Source: Sciurus carolinensis
Taxonomy: Eukaryota > Chordata > Mammalia > Rodentia > Sciuridae
Length of the DNA: 64,000 nucleotides
Direction: 5' to 3'
Assembly (NCBI RefSeq): GCF_902686445.1
Contig: NC_062223.1
Span: 42,564,998-42,628,997 of the forward strand
A program made the translations under genes and the position numbers. This document shows positions 1 through 12,165 of this stretch, piece by piece (within the stretch, counting starts at the first letter, position 1; every line of letters begins with the position of its first letter). The notes under the pieces were generated by a model. That model did not search any database. It saw only the letters and a list, made by a program, of their open reading frames with translations, and was not told where the DNA came from.

Positions 1-2129
1 TTCTTTTGCAGTCTTCAAGTGGAGTTGTTCAGGGTTGTGATTTAACTTACCCATTCTCCTGAAACAGCTACTGACCCGGTCTTTCTGGGAGTCGGGCTGA
101 TATTGTTTGTTTTGCAACAGATGCAAACAGTGATGACCTAGGGATACCTTTTGAGTTGAGGAAGAAATCTTTCAGAGGCCATATTTGTCTTTTGGAGAGT
201 AGCACATTTTGCTGATCACCAACAGGGAGCAGTAAATGTCAGCACTGGTGGTCTGACTCTGTGGACATTTTGAGGAAATTCCAGTTTCCACAGCATTTTT
301 TTGATTAAAAAAAAAAAAAAAAAGGTTTCTCCACCAAATATACAAGTTGGTAATAGTAAGATAATCACCATATATCCACAGTGTTCATAACTATCACCAT
401 ACACAGATAGAAATAGAACCATTTATGTGATATGTATATGTAACTACACATATGTGATATTCAGTCCTTGGAAAAACTCCTGGGGAATATTTTTCTCTTT
501 ATACAGATGGGGAAAAAGAAACCTAGAGATGTTTTGGTCTCATGCCATCGCTGGTTCTATACTTTTCTGTGTCATCTGCTTCTACAGTGCTTCATTCATA
601 TTGTGAACATTTTGCAACTTATCCTCATTTCCTTAAACTTCCACAAACCCTTTCTTTATTTACTTATTTATTTTTCTGTTTTGTTTTTGCTCCAGTGAGT
701 ACCTCCAATCATTTTGATCAGGGAAGGCAAGATAACCCAGGGTCCCTGGTGAGAAAAGGGTGTGATGAATTTAAGAGGTGACACACAAGACAGAAAGCAA
801 AGGCCACAGAAGGAAGTTAATCTTTGAATGGAGATGGGTCATTTAAAAGAAAATGCCACCAAAAAAAAAAAAAAAAAAAAAAAAAAAGAAAGTGGGAGTA
901 AATTTAGGCAATGGAGAGTGATTGTCATACCTCAGTATGATAGATTTCAGATGGAAGGATCAGCAGTGAATGAAGGAGGATAATGAAAAAGAGACAGATA
1001 GAAGTGTTCTTCTCTATTGGCAACAGGGAAAATCCACTGTTACAGACCAAACTGGTTTTCTCTTTTTATATCAGTCTTTACTTAAAAGGACAGTTGGAAT
1101 CTGATAGCCAGCTTCATTGGAAGAGTGGATGGAAGTCAACTTGAACTTACACAGCTGGATACAACTGTTTAAGGGTGAAATGGATGGGTATAGACTGGCA
1201 GAACTCACCTGGAATACCCTATAGGGACTGATGCTCCCCTGGGCAGCTATTATTTTTTATATTTATATGCAACATATGGCCTAGAAAAAGTGTCAGAAAT
1301 AAATATTGGACTAATTTCTAAGAATGGATTAGAGAGTAGTGCAATCATAGACAATCTATTTCCGCAGTGTCTTTCTGGAATTCAAAGACATCAATCAGCA
1401 CACATTTGTAAAATCATCATGGAATTATAGCACTGAAAGAATCATTGAGTTCTGGATCATGATTAATTGCTAACATTTCAAATGAAGGGCTAATCATTTG
1501 CTGGAGTTTATCTATCTGTCTGAGAACATTCAGATTTGAATTTTTTTTTTTTTTTACAAACATTGATTCATTGGGTTTGGGGCATTGTGGCTGGTCGGTC
1601 CCAGGAAACTTGATTCTGAAATGGAGACTTATGTGTATGAAATGTATTGAAAGTTTATGTGCTTGGCATAAATTGCTGTGAAGGAGCCAAGGAAGCAGGA
1701 GTGGGCAGTCACAACAAAGGCCACAAGCCACCCACAGTGAGATCCGTAGGAAGAATGGTTCTTCAGAACGGTGCCTAGCGGGAGAAAGATCTGTGGCCTT
1801 TCTACCCTTGTGTTTACCAGCCACTGGATGCAGCTCTGCTCAGGCAGGGGCCATGGCCGGAGTGAGTATAGAGCAAGGTTTTGGAGAGGGATATAGTTAA
1901 GAGCTGTCACTCATCAACACTCCCAACATGGAAGTCAATTAATCCTTCTGTCCTAAGTGTGAAGGTCTAAGGTTCTGGGCAGCCTACCACACCATCTACC
2001 ATAGACTCCAAATTCAGTGTTTGCAATTCAACAAGATAACTGAAAACAATTGCCTTCCATCTGACTATCAGACCTCTACAAAGTTACCATCTGTAACAAA
2101 GTGCTGTACTTTCTGGTTTAAAGGATACA
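1..2129. other. Unique, AT-leaning sequence without a gene
   Basis: No supported exon, RNA gene or recognisable young repeat is seen here. It contains A/T homopolymers at 307-323, 861-887 (27 A) and 1541-1555. Short reading frames on both strands lack splice-site context or coding character. Probably intronic or intergenic. Confidence 0.6.
861..887. repeat. Poly-A homopolymer (27 A)
   Basis: An uninterrupted run of 27 A. It has no recognisable SINE body upstream and no obvious target-site duplication, so it is listed as a simple repeat, not a retroelement tail. Confidence 0.9.
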
Positions 2130-2403
2130 AATTTTCAGTTAGGAAGAGAAAATTTCAGAGGTCTATTGTACAACATGGGGATTATAGTTAATAATAACAT
2201 GTTGTATACTTGAGCATTGCTAAAGAGTATATATTAAGTGTTGTTATCACACACATGCACACACACACACAAAGTGTTCAAGGTAGTGATATGTTAATTA
2301 GCTTGATTTGGCTATTCCACAGTGTAAACATGTATTGAGACATTGTGTTGTATGCCATAAATACATAGAACTATCTGTCAGTTATACATACATAAATAAA
2401 CAA
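2130..2403 (+). mobile_element. L1M-type LINE 3' UTR fragment
   Basis: The sequence follows the 3' UTR of old mammalian L1M/L1MB elements. It has the 'attgtacaacatgg' segment, then 'gttaataataac', then 'gatatgttaattagcttgat', and ends in an A-rich tail. A CA-rich microsatellite at 2248-2272 sits where the consensus has an A-rich stretch. Divergence is high, as expected of an insertion older than rodents. No ORF2 coding part is present. Confidence 0.75.
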
Positions 2404-3499
2404 GGCTATGCCTTAAAATGAGGGGGTTGTATGGAGAAAATGGAAAGGGAAGTGGATTCTCATGGGCAAGAATGGGAAGAATTAGGAGTCACCATCTTCT
2501 TCCAGTTTAGTCATGACCCACAAAGCCAGCAAGGACAGGTGAGAGAAGCCCTTTTCTCTGCTTCAGTCCTTCTAAGGATGACTGGTCGAAATGGGAAGAT
2601 GGTTTCTACCTTAGTGAGGAAAGTCAACTCTATGTTGATCTGATTTCTATCTAGAGTGATAGAATTAATGGAAGGAGTCAGAAAGTTCAACAGAGAAATA
2701 TGAGGAAATCAGACCATAGCTATTATTGATACTTCCAGTGTTCACAGCACCTGTTTTTATATTCCAGCTGTATTTATATTCCAGTACTATTTCCCATGGA
2801 TTTCTTACCTGGGGGGAAGGTGGGCAATGACTAGATGTTCCTTTCTGGAACATCCATTGATTGAAGAAGTCAGACATTCTGTCAACCTTTGGCCAAAGGT
2901 TCTTGTCTGTTGACATCTCTCTGCTCTATTTCATTGGTTAATATTAAGGTATGCTCAGAGATGAAAGAACACTTTTACACTTAATCCAAGACCTTGTAGA
3001 TTATACTTCTGTAAGTTCTTTCACCTCATTTTCTCATGTCCCTTGAGTCTGCTTTCTGAGACCAGGTCACTGATTACCATTGTTTGTATTTTTATTAGCA
3101 CAACATAATTCAAGAGGCTCAGTTAGAGGATTAGAAGATAAAGTTTCATTAAAAATTTCTTTTCTTTCCTTTCTTCTTCACCCATTTTAAATAATTGAAA
3201 TCTGTTATTTATTTTGGCAGATAAATATTATGCATATTTTCAGTATTTGGATAAAGATATTATTGATTATTTTTAGTCATATTTAGAAAATGCATTTTGC
3301 ACATAAAATGTAACTGTCAACCAACTAAAGAAGTCTAAAGGATATTTTTATACAGTGTCAAAATTGTTTTTAACAAAAATTTTAATTTTATGTCTTTTAG
3401 ACCAATGGCTCTTCCCATAACACAAAAACATGACATTATTTAAAATAAAAATATAAACCTCTTACATTATGGAATGGCACAGAGAAGTAAAAGACTTCT
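2404..3499. other. Unique AT-rich sequence
   Basis: No gene, RNA or confidently named repeat is seen. The region is AT-rich, especially 3120-3480, and contains only short chance reading frames. Confidence 0.5.
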
Positions 3500-3718
3500 G
3501 CTGTGGGCAGTGGTGCACACTTGTAATCCCAGTGACTCTGGAAGCTGAGGCAGGAAGATCACAAGTTTGAGGTCAACTTTGGCAGCCTAGCAAGTCCCTG
3601 TCTCAAAATATAATAAATAAATAAGTAAATAAAAATTTGAAACAAGAGCTGGGGACATAGATCAGTGGTAGAATATGCCTGGGTTCCATCCCCAGTACCA
3701 AACACACACACACACACA
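3500..3718 (+). mobile_element. B1-dID (MEN-like) SINE dimer with CA-expanded tail
   Basis: The left half is a 7SL-derived B1 unit ('aatcccagtgactctggaagc', 'gaggcaggaagatcac'). It is followed by an A-rich linker at about 3605-3645 and then a tRNA-Ala-derived ID unit ('gctggggacatag', 'ggttccatccccagtacc'). This fusion is typical of squirrel-related rodents. The tail has become a CA dinucleotide repeat at 3701-3718. The copy is intact but several percent diverged. Confidence 0.9.
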
Positions 3719-3810
3719 TAGAGACTCCCCAGATCCTGTTCTGAAATCCTGTTCATGTTTTATCTGCCCTTTGAAATATTTTTCTAAGCACATGGAAACA
3801 TTGTAATCTT

Positions 3811-3885
3811 TTTTTTTTTTTTCCGCAGTACTGGGGATGGAACTCAAAAGCACTCTACCAGCTGAGCTATCTCCCCAGCCCAAAG
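3811..3885 (-). mobile_element. ID SINE (tRNA-Ala derived), minus strand
   Basis: A T-run (the minus-strand poly-A tail) is followed by the reversed ID body, including 'gtactggggatggaact' and 'gctgagctatctccccagcc'. Identical 11-bp target-site duplications (ATTGTAATCTT) at 3800-3810 and 3886-3896 prove retroposition. About 75 bp, near full length for ID. Confidence 0.92.
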
Positions 3886-3982
3886 ATTGTAATCTTAATA
3901 AGCAAATTGGATCATCCAATACAGACTACTGTAATACTTTGCCTTTCACTGAATATTTCCATGTATATAATAAGCATGTGGT

Positions 3983-4006
3983 GTGTGTATATATATATAT
4001 ATAATA
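3983..4006. repeat. TA/GT-rich microsatellite
   Basis: A GTGTGT run passing into (TA)n and related AT dinucleotides, lying in an AT-rich stretch. Confidence 0.85.
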
Positions 4007-4439
4007 TACATATAAATAAATGTTTATACATATGTAAAATATATAACACAAAAACATGTATGATTATGTAATACTTGATTTAACCAGCCCTTGATTGGTA
4101 TTTAAGTTACCCCTGAGTCTTCATTATTATGAAGATGTTGGGTGGAATACGGGCTAGAGGGAGGATGAGGTGGAGACACTCAGAAGATAGTAGCAATAAT
4201 TTAGCTGCAAGATCTTAGGGGTATTAGAAGGATTCAATGACCAACAACATGTGGGGTGAGTGGGAGGGAGGTCCTAATGCTGTCTCTCAGGTTGCTGGCT
4301 TAAGTAAAGTGGGGTGAGGTGAGTACAGAAAAAGAATTCAGGAGCAAAATGGCACACTTGAAGAAGAAGAAGATAGTGGATTTGGTTCAGCAGGCTGGGT
4401 TGGGATTTTTGTGTATGTGGGATGTGAGGTGGAGATGCA

Positions 4440-4539
4440 CACAGAAAGAAAGCCATAGCCCTTCAGTGTTAAAAACGAGAGCCATTCAATCCATCTCCTC
4501 CTCCCAAGACTTGGAGTCCTCTCTGGCACCCCTGCCTCA
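4440..4539 (+). repeat. Left arm of a 100-bp inverted duplication (partner 10410-10509)
   Basis: These 100 bases match the reverse complement of 10410-10509 with 5 mismatches and no gaps (95% identity). Homology stops sharply at both ends. I do not recognise a repeat family. It could be an uncatalogued interspersed element or a local inverted duplication. Confidence 0.85.
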
Positions 4540-4911
4540 TGGGGTCTTCATGGAGTGGTAGTTATAACTTTAGAGGTAAAGAGCTCACTCAGACAAATCA
4601 TGAAGCTAGAAGAAAAAACTGGGCTGAGGGAAGGATCCTGGGAGCTTTACGGCCATAAAGCTGAGCAGAGGGAGGTGAGTCAGGATGTGCACACCGAGAT
4701 GTAGGGAGGGGAGTCAGAAGAGAGCAGGTATCCCGGAGTGGCTGACAGTGTCACAGGATATAGAGAGAATAAATAATGTATGTGTTGCAAAGTGGTCATT
4801 GGATTCATCAATTTTAAGGTCACCGTTGGCCTTTCTCAGAGCAGTGTCAGCTTCTGTCACCATGTTTGTGTAGATTCAGAAGTGGGTGGAGACAAGATGA
4901 ATATGAATTGT

Positions 4912-5030
4912 TTTTTAATTTTATTTTTATTGGTGCATTATAATTGTACATAATAATGGGATTCATCATGCCATATTTGTACATGTGTATAACATAATTC
5001 GATCAGGCACATTCCCTAGGACTCAAGTAG
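4912..5030 (-). mobile_element. Probable squirrel-type L1 3' UTR fragment
   Basis: The segment runs from a T-rich stretch through 'attggtgcattataattgt' and 'gggattcatcatgcc' to 'cataattcgatcaggcac'. This motif recurs widely in sciurid genomes and I associate it with young L1 3' ends in minus orientation. The family assignment is from memory. Confidence 0.5.
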
Positions 5031-5459
5031 TCGAGGGCAAGATGGGAATAGGAAATTAGATACAGGGGACAGCAGGATTCCATTTTGCTTATTTGTCTTA
5101 GTTTTCGGGTGTGTATGATCTAAGCATGTTCATATGCTAAGGGGAAGGCTGGATTAATAAAATGGATGTCTTGAATACTCTGTGGAAGATGCTGATGAAG
5201 GAGGGAATTGGAACCAGAGGTAATTCATTGTTTGCTTTGGAGGTTCCTGAAGGGAAGGGCATGGTGGTCTGGGGAGCACTTGGCCAAAGCTTCTTGTAGT
5301 CTTCCTCTTTGATCCCACTGTGTTGGGAAGAACAACTCAGAGTGCAGAGGGAGGGAAAGGTCACCTGCTCAGACTGCCAGATTCACGCTGTCAATGCTGC
5401 TGATCCACAGAGTGACAGAGGGGCAGCCCACTCTTCTTACTTCTCTCTAGTCCCATGAG

Positions 5460-6190
5460 ATGGCAAGCTAGAGTTGGGTATTGTTCCGTGGTGGTTGCTA
5501 TTTAAGATTCACCTTCCACAGGCTTCCTGGTCTCCCTGGCTGGAATTCTTCCGATCTCCCTTTAACCCTTCTTTTGTGTTGTTATGTAGCTGGTGGAACT
5601 TCACTGGACTGTCTTTCTCTCAATCTCCTTTTGGTCTCCGTGTCCACTTTGGATCCCTTCCCGGGCATTTACACCCCACATGTGTCCTGATAACATCGTA
5701 CATTTCTATCTCAGATCTCTTTTTTACCTCCAGATCGATAGATCCTATGGCCTAATCGAGGTCTCCAGTAGCTCCAATGGTGGCCTTAAAATTGATTAAT
5801 CCATGACCATTTTGCTCTCTTGGAAACCACATGGCTTCTTACCTTTTAGTTCTTCAAAAGCCCCATGGTCTCACCCAGCTGGGGGCCTGCTGTCTTTCCT
5901 GGATCACTCCTGTTCCCATCTCTCACGGTTCTGCAGCTGCCAGTGTCTTCTCATCACAACATCCTTTTGTTCTCAACTTACATGTCATTTTCCAGAGAGG
6001 ACTTCTTTTCCCCACTCCCATTTAGGTCTCCCTTTCCTGGTCCTAACTCATTCCCCTTATTTGCATCAGTGACAACTTTTAAATACTTTGCTAGTTTATC
6101 CTCTTATTCTTCTCCTCCCTCTCTGGAATGTGAGCACATTGAGGGCCAGTTCGTCATGGCAGCGCCCCAACCCCCATCCAACACGCTGTA
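5460..6190 (+). mobile_element. L2 LINE 3' region, old and diverged
   Basis: Pyrimidine-rich sequence follows the L2 3' half: 'catttctatctcagatctc', 'cctccagatc', 'tacatgtcattttccagag', then 'ctggaatgtgagcacattgagggc' near the 3' end. Several overlapping chance reading frames across 5474-6203 are explained by this element. High divergence places it in the mammal-wide layer. Confidence 0.7.
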
Positions 6191-6199
6191 CTCACTCAA

Positions 6200-9030
6200 T
6201 TGAATTCTCAGCCCATCAGCCTAGGGAAGCAGGGATGGAGTCTCAAAAGAGGTGACATTTGAGCTGGGCCTCTTCCAGGGAGTTTGTCCCCATTACGCTT
6301 TGTTCAGACCTCTCTTTCAGTACTTCATTAGAATAGAGTGTGCTCATATTTTTGTGTCTGTTCCCTGTCCTGGTATCTCTCCGAAGGTCAGGACTATGGT
6401 AATTTATTTGTGCCTCAACTTATTGTCAGTGTTACAATGAATGTTAGTGTGATTGAATTGTCTACTTTGGGAAAGAGACATACAAGGGCTCAAGAGAGGA
6501 CAGAGGGAACGGGTTTAATTGGGCACTATGACCAAGGTTGAGAAAATATATTCTGTTGCTTTTGGGGACATGGTCATCTTTATAAGATTCTGGTGGCCAG
6601 TGGAACATCCTGCCCAACAGTCAGTAACCAGCTTTTTGATTGCTAATTGTTAACAGGATTCAAGGAAGTTTTAAGAACAATCGGTTGGTGGCAGCTCTTC
6701 TTATGAAGCCAAACCTGCAGTTGTCATAATCCATCATGTCCCCATCCTGCTGCCTGAGAAAGATCACCAGCTCCTATACCTGTGGTTCTTTTAAAATACA
6801 ATGAAGGGTGATCAATTAGGTGGGCATCTTTGAGCCCTCCATCCTTCCCAAGACCACCTGTCTCCTCCCAGAAGCATCTTTCTCTATTTATTTTCCTTGT
6901 TCTTTGTAATAAATAAATAAATAAACGAGACCCTGGAATGAATTTGACATTCAAATACAAAGATGGGATCTAAGTCAAAGATGATTTTTACTTGGCATCA
7001 GTGAATAAAACCCAGGACTTGACAGTTTAACTACTTATAAAACTGATTTAGAAGAAGAAAAGTTGCCAGGAGCTGACAACATTGTTTTTAAATCTTTGCT
7101 TTTAACGATTAAAGAGATTCTTAGTGTATTTAATAATTCCCAATAGAGTCCCCTTACTGTGACTTTCTTTAGGTCTAGGAATAATGTCTGGTAGTTGGTA
7201 TGTGTGTTTTCTGGTAAACTAAATAAAAATGAGAGATATTTCTAGTTTTTAAAGAAGGGAATTTTTTTTTCTTGCAATTTTCTGGTGACTGGACATGTCT
7301 GGGGATGTATTTGTTGGGTCCTGTTGGGATGAGAGGATAAAAACAATGTCAGACATCCTCCTTCTGGATTGTGAGGCCCTTACTGTGTGTGTCCTGTCAA
7401 GCGAGGAAGGGCCAGGGTATGACACTCACTTCCTGAGCTTATGAACCAGTTTTCCTAGATTGAGAACCCAGACACTCACATGGGTATTTTTGAAGAAAAA
7501 GTAGAATCAAAACTGAGATTCTGCATAATCTAGTCTCCTCAGTTATCGATGCCATTGGCAGTTGTGAGAGTGACGGCACACACGATTTTGCTTTTACTTC
7601 TTTTGCTTTCTCTCTCCCTCTGAAGACCCTCCATGGGCTCCAGGTCTCAACACAATACATTGGCAATCATTCAGCAATCGGAAAGGCCTAACCAGCTTTT
7701 CCAGCAGGGGGCGCGGTAGAGCCACAGTCTACCGGCAGCTGGGCAATGGGGATTTTCCTGCAGCTCCTAAGCAGGAGCCAGAGGGTGAATCGCCCTTTCC
7801 CAGACCAGCTCCAGCTGTTGCCTGGAATTTTAAGAAGGGAAGCCCTACCACTCTGATTATTTACATTCCAAGTGACCTGGAGTTGTTAAATCAACCAGAT
7901 GCCCAGAGCTCTCTGGAAGCCAAGGCCACACTGGGACACCTGGGCCAAGTGAGGCTGGACGTGCATAGACAGCACGTCCAGTCACCCTTCACTACCCTAG
8001 CCCTGGAACCTCTTCCTCAGCCTTGTCCTCCTCCTTCTTCTGGGCTTTCCCTGGTTGTCAGCAGCAGGATTGGAGCAAGATTTGCTGGTTCTGGAGTTCA
8101 GGTACGTCCTAACTGGTTTCATCTGGGTTACTGACAAACTTCTGAAGGTGAAGGGACAACCATGGGATAGATGGGGGGGGGCCTTTAAAAGCAGGAGGGA
8201 AAGGTACTTAGGGATTAAAGAGAACAGTATGAAAGGGTTGGAAAGGCCCCAGAATAAACACAGGAATGGAAGCATGAAAACAGATATTCTTTTCAAAATG
8301 ACCAACCCGCCACCCCAGAAGTCTAGCTTGTGTTTCAATCCAATTGGCAACAAATGAAAATAGGAGGAAAATGCAGTGTTGTTGTTAAAGGACACTCTCC
8401 CCCAGGATTCTGGCGTTGAGCTATGTGTCCATATGTTTGTCTGAAAGCGTCTTTTCTCTTCGCCTTGAGCTAACCTGCTAAGGCAGGCCAGGGAGATCAT
8501 GGCATGTTCATTTTCAGGGAGCAGAGAAATCATGATTCTGCTCAGCTGTGGTTTCAGTGCCTCACCAGGAGGCATTTAAAAATTAAACTTTGAGGTTCTT
8601 ACGTCACGGGATCACAGGCTATTTGTTGAAGAGCTTACTGGACGAGTTCTTTACCAGAAGAGTTTCTGGTTTCTCCTTCGAGACAGTCTTAGATTATTTG
8701 GACATAAACATAGGAACACATGGAACACAGGACTGGCTTCATGGGCTTGTGACTTTGGCAGTCTGTGATTTAATGTTTGGCTGCTGCCTTGTTGGAACTT
8801 TTAATAACAAGAGGCCTTGAGATTTCATTTTACACTGAATCACAAAAAAGGTGTAGTTCATTCTACAGTGAAGCCACACATGTATGAAATAGTGTGAATG
8901 GTGACTGTGAACATGGTAAAGATGAGATGACCTTGAGACTATGTGCCCTTTTGCAGTGCACCAGAATGTTCCTGTAATGAGGTACTTGGCATAAAACGGC
9001 TTCTGAAAGGCAGTGTTGCACAGCGATTGA
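6200..9030. other. Unique sequence without a recognised gene
   Basis: No exon is supported. 6240-6440 may be more degraded L2. An AAAT-type run lies at about 6908-6926. A consensus CTCF motif sits at 7701-7714. A 192-codon minus-strand frame at 7997-8575 has no splice context, domain or known homology that I can see and is treated as chance. Confidence 0.5.
7701..7714 (+). promoter_or_regulatory. Consensus CTCF motif
   Basis: CCAGCAGGGGGCGC fits the CTCF core consensus CCASYAGRKGGCRS at every position. It lies in a locally GC-rich patch (7690-7745) within otherwise AT-leaning DNA. Its orientation is forward, so it faces the minus-strand motif at 53383-53396. Occupancy cannot be judged from sequence. 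Confidence 0.75.
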
Positions 9031-9034
9031 AAGG

Positions 9035-9255
9035 ATGTGTATACTCAGAAGACCCAAACACTTTCTGTTCTGTCATTCACTAGCTATATGACTTCAGAGA
9101 AGTTAATTGGCCTCCTTGAAACTCAGTTTATTTGTTAAATATTGATGATATCATATACCTGATATAATTTTGGAAGGAATTCAGCAAGATATGTGTGAAG
9201 CTCTCAGCAGAGTTCCTGGACATGGAAGGTTCCCTGTAATGGTGATGGTCATTCT
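9035..9255 (+). mobile_element. MIR SINE
   Basis: The MIR core is visible ('cattcactagctatatgact', then 'aagttaattggcctccttga' and 'cagtttatttgttaaat'). It continues into the MIR 3' part with 'ctctcagcagagttcctgg'. Mammal-wide age. Confidence 0.85.
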
Positions 9256-9539
9256 TGGAATTGCACTGCTGTGTTCTTTCGAGTCCGCTGAACTTGGGCT
9301 GGGTTTTCATCAGCCTCATGACGGTGCAAATTAAGTTGCTTGGTGCATACCAAGAGGTATGTTTGCTAATTTCTCTCTTAAAACCACAGGTGATAAGATT
9401 AGAAAGTAGCTCCTAGCTGTCTTTGGTCATATGAGTGTGTATTTGTGAAGGGCTGTTCCAAGATTTTTCTCTCATGTGATTTTAACCATTCAACTTTTTT
9501 TTTTTTTTTTTAACTTGCTCTACTTCCGACTATAAGTGC

Positions 9540-10280
9540 ATGGGATTTTTTTTCCCCCAACACCAGAAAGGTATCCTACAACTCAGTTTCACATGGGCAT
9601 TTGATACCTGGAATTAGCATCAGATCCCACAAATTCAGGGCTCAGTCCCGCAAGTCTATCCCCACTTCAGATGCTAGTTCAAAGTCATGGGCTGACTCTG
9701 GTCTTCTGATGGACAGGCTATAAACCAGGGGTTCCCAGGACTCCTCTCCTCATGTTCCATAAGTCACTAGAACAGCTCAAAGAATGAATTGAAATGCTTT
9801 ACCTGTGTTTGTTAGTTGAGTACAAAGGATACAACTCAGGAACAGTCAAGGAGAGATACGCAGGACAAGGGAGGGGAAGTGAGCAGATCTTTTGGTTGCT
9901 CGCCCATCTAGAAGCCCCTCAAGCCTGTGGTTTAGGGATTTTTTGTTTTGTTTTGTTTTGGAGGTTTCAACACATAGGCACAATTGATTAAATCATTGGC
10001 CATTGGTGACTGACTAACCCAATATTTATCCCTTCTCTCTTACCTGGAGAATTTGGGGTGGGGTTGAAAGTTTCAGTCCTTGGTCTTTCTGGTGACCAGT
10101 CTGCATTCTGAAACTATCTGCAGACCTCCAGCCACCAGTCACTTCATTAGCATACAAACCAGTTATCATATCCAAACTGGTGACTCTTATCACTACAGTG
10201 GGATTCCAAGGACTTTAGGAGCTGTGTGCCAGGAACCTGGGACTAAAATCAAATATTTAGTCTTTATTATATCACAAGTC
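9540..10280 (+). mobile_element. Solo LTR of an ancient ERVL-like endogenous retrovirus
   Basis: The block matches an old mammalian ERVL/MLT2-class LTR. It has 'aggggttcccagga', 'cacaattgattaaatcattg', 'gccattggtgactgactaac', 'cattagcatacaaacc' and 'ctgtgtgccaggaac'. No gag, pol or env reading frame is adjacent, so it is a solo LTR with no viral coding content. Strand reflects how I recall the consensus. The subfamily is uncertain. Confidence 0.65.
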
Positions 10281-10409
10281 TATAATATCTGGTCTCCCCA
10301 AGCAAGGAGTTCATTCATTCATAGGCTAAAAATACAACTGATTGAATAGGAGATGTTGGGTAGAGGGACTGGGAACAGAAGAGGTATTCAGGATTTGGTC
10401 CGGTGACCT

Positions 10410-10509
10410 TGAGACAGGGGTGCCACACAGGACTCCAAGTCTTGGGAGGAGGAGATGGATTGAATGACTCTTGTTTTTAACACTGAAGGGCTATGGCTTT
10501 CTTTCTGTG
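10410..10509 (-). repeat. Right arm of a 100-bp inverted duplication (partner 4440-4539)
   Basis: This is the reverse-complement partner of 4440-4539, 95 of 100 bases identical without gaps. It lies about 130 bp beyond the ERVL-like LTR. The sequences flanking the two arms are unrelated. Confidence 0.85.
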
Positions 10510-10872
10510 AAGTTACCGCCATCGATCCTTAATAAGTTCAAGATTTCCAACACCTTAAAGTACCTCAAGGGATATTTGATTAGCAATTCCAATGAGATAA
10601 CTGAGTTTAACTGAGAAACATGTGAGTGAGTGTTACAGTTACCAAGTGAGGAGAGCGTGGGGTCAGTGGAACCTATGTGTCTTTAGAAAAGATTGCTTGT
10701 CTTTCGCAAAGCATAAAAAATAGAGTGCAGGTGGGCACTGAAAAATTCCTATACTATTATTTTTCAGAGAAATCAAGTAGTTAGAAAGGCATCTGCTTTT
10801 GCTGTTATTGTTATCATTTTAAGTGTTGTCTCTCAGCTGAATTTCATAATACTCTGATTTTTTAGGGATGTA

Positions 10873-10934
10873 CCTATATATCATAGAAGTAAGTTATATT
10901 AAAGGTGGAGAATTTATCCATATTCAGTTTTTAT
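10873..10934 (+). repeat. Arm of a 62-bp inverted duplication (partner 12627-12688)
   Basis: 58 of 62 bases match the reverse complement of 12627-12688, without gaps. Flanks diverge abruptly. I recognise no family for the shared unit, which includes 'attaaaggtggaga' and 'tccatattcagtttttat'. Confidence 0.8.
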
Positions 10935-11039
10935 GTAGACATATTAAGTAGATAAAACCAAGATTTTAAAAGTCTTAACATTAACTCTCTTGCTAACCAA
11001 CAATAAATATCTTTAATATTGGATGACTTCATCATTGAT

Positions 11040-11360
11040 GCATAATATTTTTTATGTAAAAATAGGAGCATAGCTTACAGATTGTCTTACTACCTCATTT
11101 TTTTTTTCACTTAACATGTGAATGTTTTGTGAAGATAGGTCAATAAATCAATCTGTATGCTTGTTTGATGGCTGTACATGTTATTCATTTTGTTTTATTG
11201 TTGTATATTTAGCTTGTTTCTAATCTTTCTCTATTATAAACATCTTGAATATACACCTGTGGTAACCTGCCTTATTATCTCCTTAGGGTGGATGGCCAGA
11301 AGTGAAATCACTGTGCACATTTCTCATTTTGATATACATTGCCAATTATGCAGAGCCTGA
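11040..11360 (+). mobile_element. L1ME-like LINE fragment
   Basis: The stretch follows an old L1ME region: 'cttaacatgtgaatg', then 'gatggctgtacatgtt', 'tagcttgtttctaatcttt', and 'ggatggccagaagtgaaatc' ending with 'atatacattgccaatt'. Fragments of the same region recur at 17.7, 26.0, 46.4, 50.9, 60.3 and 62.6 kb. The strand given is only relative to those copies. Confidence 0.7.
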
Positions 11361-11749
11361 GGGTCTGCAGGTTCCCAAATGCGGTTGCTCTTTGAGTCCA
11401 CTCACTGTGGTGTCTCTTAACTGTAATTGCAAAGTAGAATGGCTATAGGGTTAACTTTGAATTCCTCATCATGTGGCAAAAACTTGAGCCAGGTGTAGGC
11501 TAAGTAATGTCTTTTCCTAAACTTGGTAAGTTTTTTTTTTTTTTTCCTATGTTGACCTCATATTTTGCACATCCTCTCTGACATCCTATATCAGTCTCTT
11601 TTGAAATGCTCACATTCTTCTGAATGGGGTTTTTCATACAAATTGTAGGACATTCTATGAAGTATTTATGTGTAATTACATAGAGGTCACACTGTATTCT
11701 AAGGGTTTGCTCTCTTCTATTGAGTGCTTGCTGTGGAAAAGAAAAGTGG

Positions 11750-12165
11750 ATTTGTCCATTTTCTGTTGCTGTCATAGAATGCTCAAAAGATGGGTGACTA
11801 ATAAAGTAAACAAATTTGTTTGGCTCATGATTCTGGTAATTGCAGTTTCCAAAGAGCCTAGCACCGATGCTTTGACAAGTGCACTGTTGGCTGCCTCACT
11901 CCATGGTGAACTGGGAAGGGAAATGGTGGTGTGCAGCAGAGACCAAGCCTGGCAGGTGGGCTTGCTTTATTGCAATCTGTTCTTGAGAGAGGTATCTCTC
12001 CAAGGCCAACCTCACTCGTGAGGCCAGCATTAATCCATTGATGAGGGCGGGACCCCCTATGACCTGATGACCTTCAGACCCTGCCTCTTGAAGTTTCCAC
12101 CACCTCCACACCACCACACTGAGAACCAAACCTGATACAAGAAATTTTGGGGGGATAAACCAAAC
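11750..12165 (-). mobile_element. MaLR (MST-like) solo LTR
   Basis: Reverse complement of an MST/THE1-class MaLR LTR. It opens with 'tccattttctgttgctgtca', continues with 'tttggctcatgattctgg', 'ttaatccattgatgagggcg', 'ccctatgacctgatgacctt', and closes near 'aaaccaaaccagagca'. Length of about 415 bp fits a nearly complete LTR. No internal retroviral sequence is attached. Confidence 0.8.

Noticed and set aside
5474..6203. Cluster of overlapping plus-strand frames of 60-112 codons
   Set aside because: Explained by a pyrimidine-rich L2 LINE with few stop codons; different frames overlap and none dominates.
7997..8575. 192-codon minus-strand frame
   Set aside because: Overlaps other frames in the opposite strand, shows no recognisable domain, and no splice or promoter context. 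Similar lengths occur by chance in this window.
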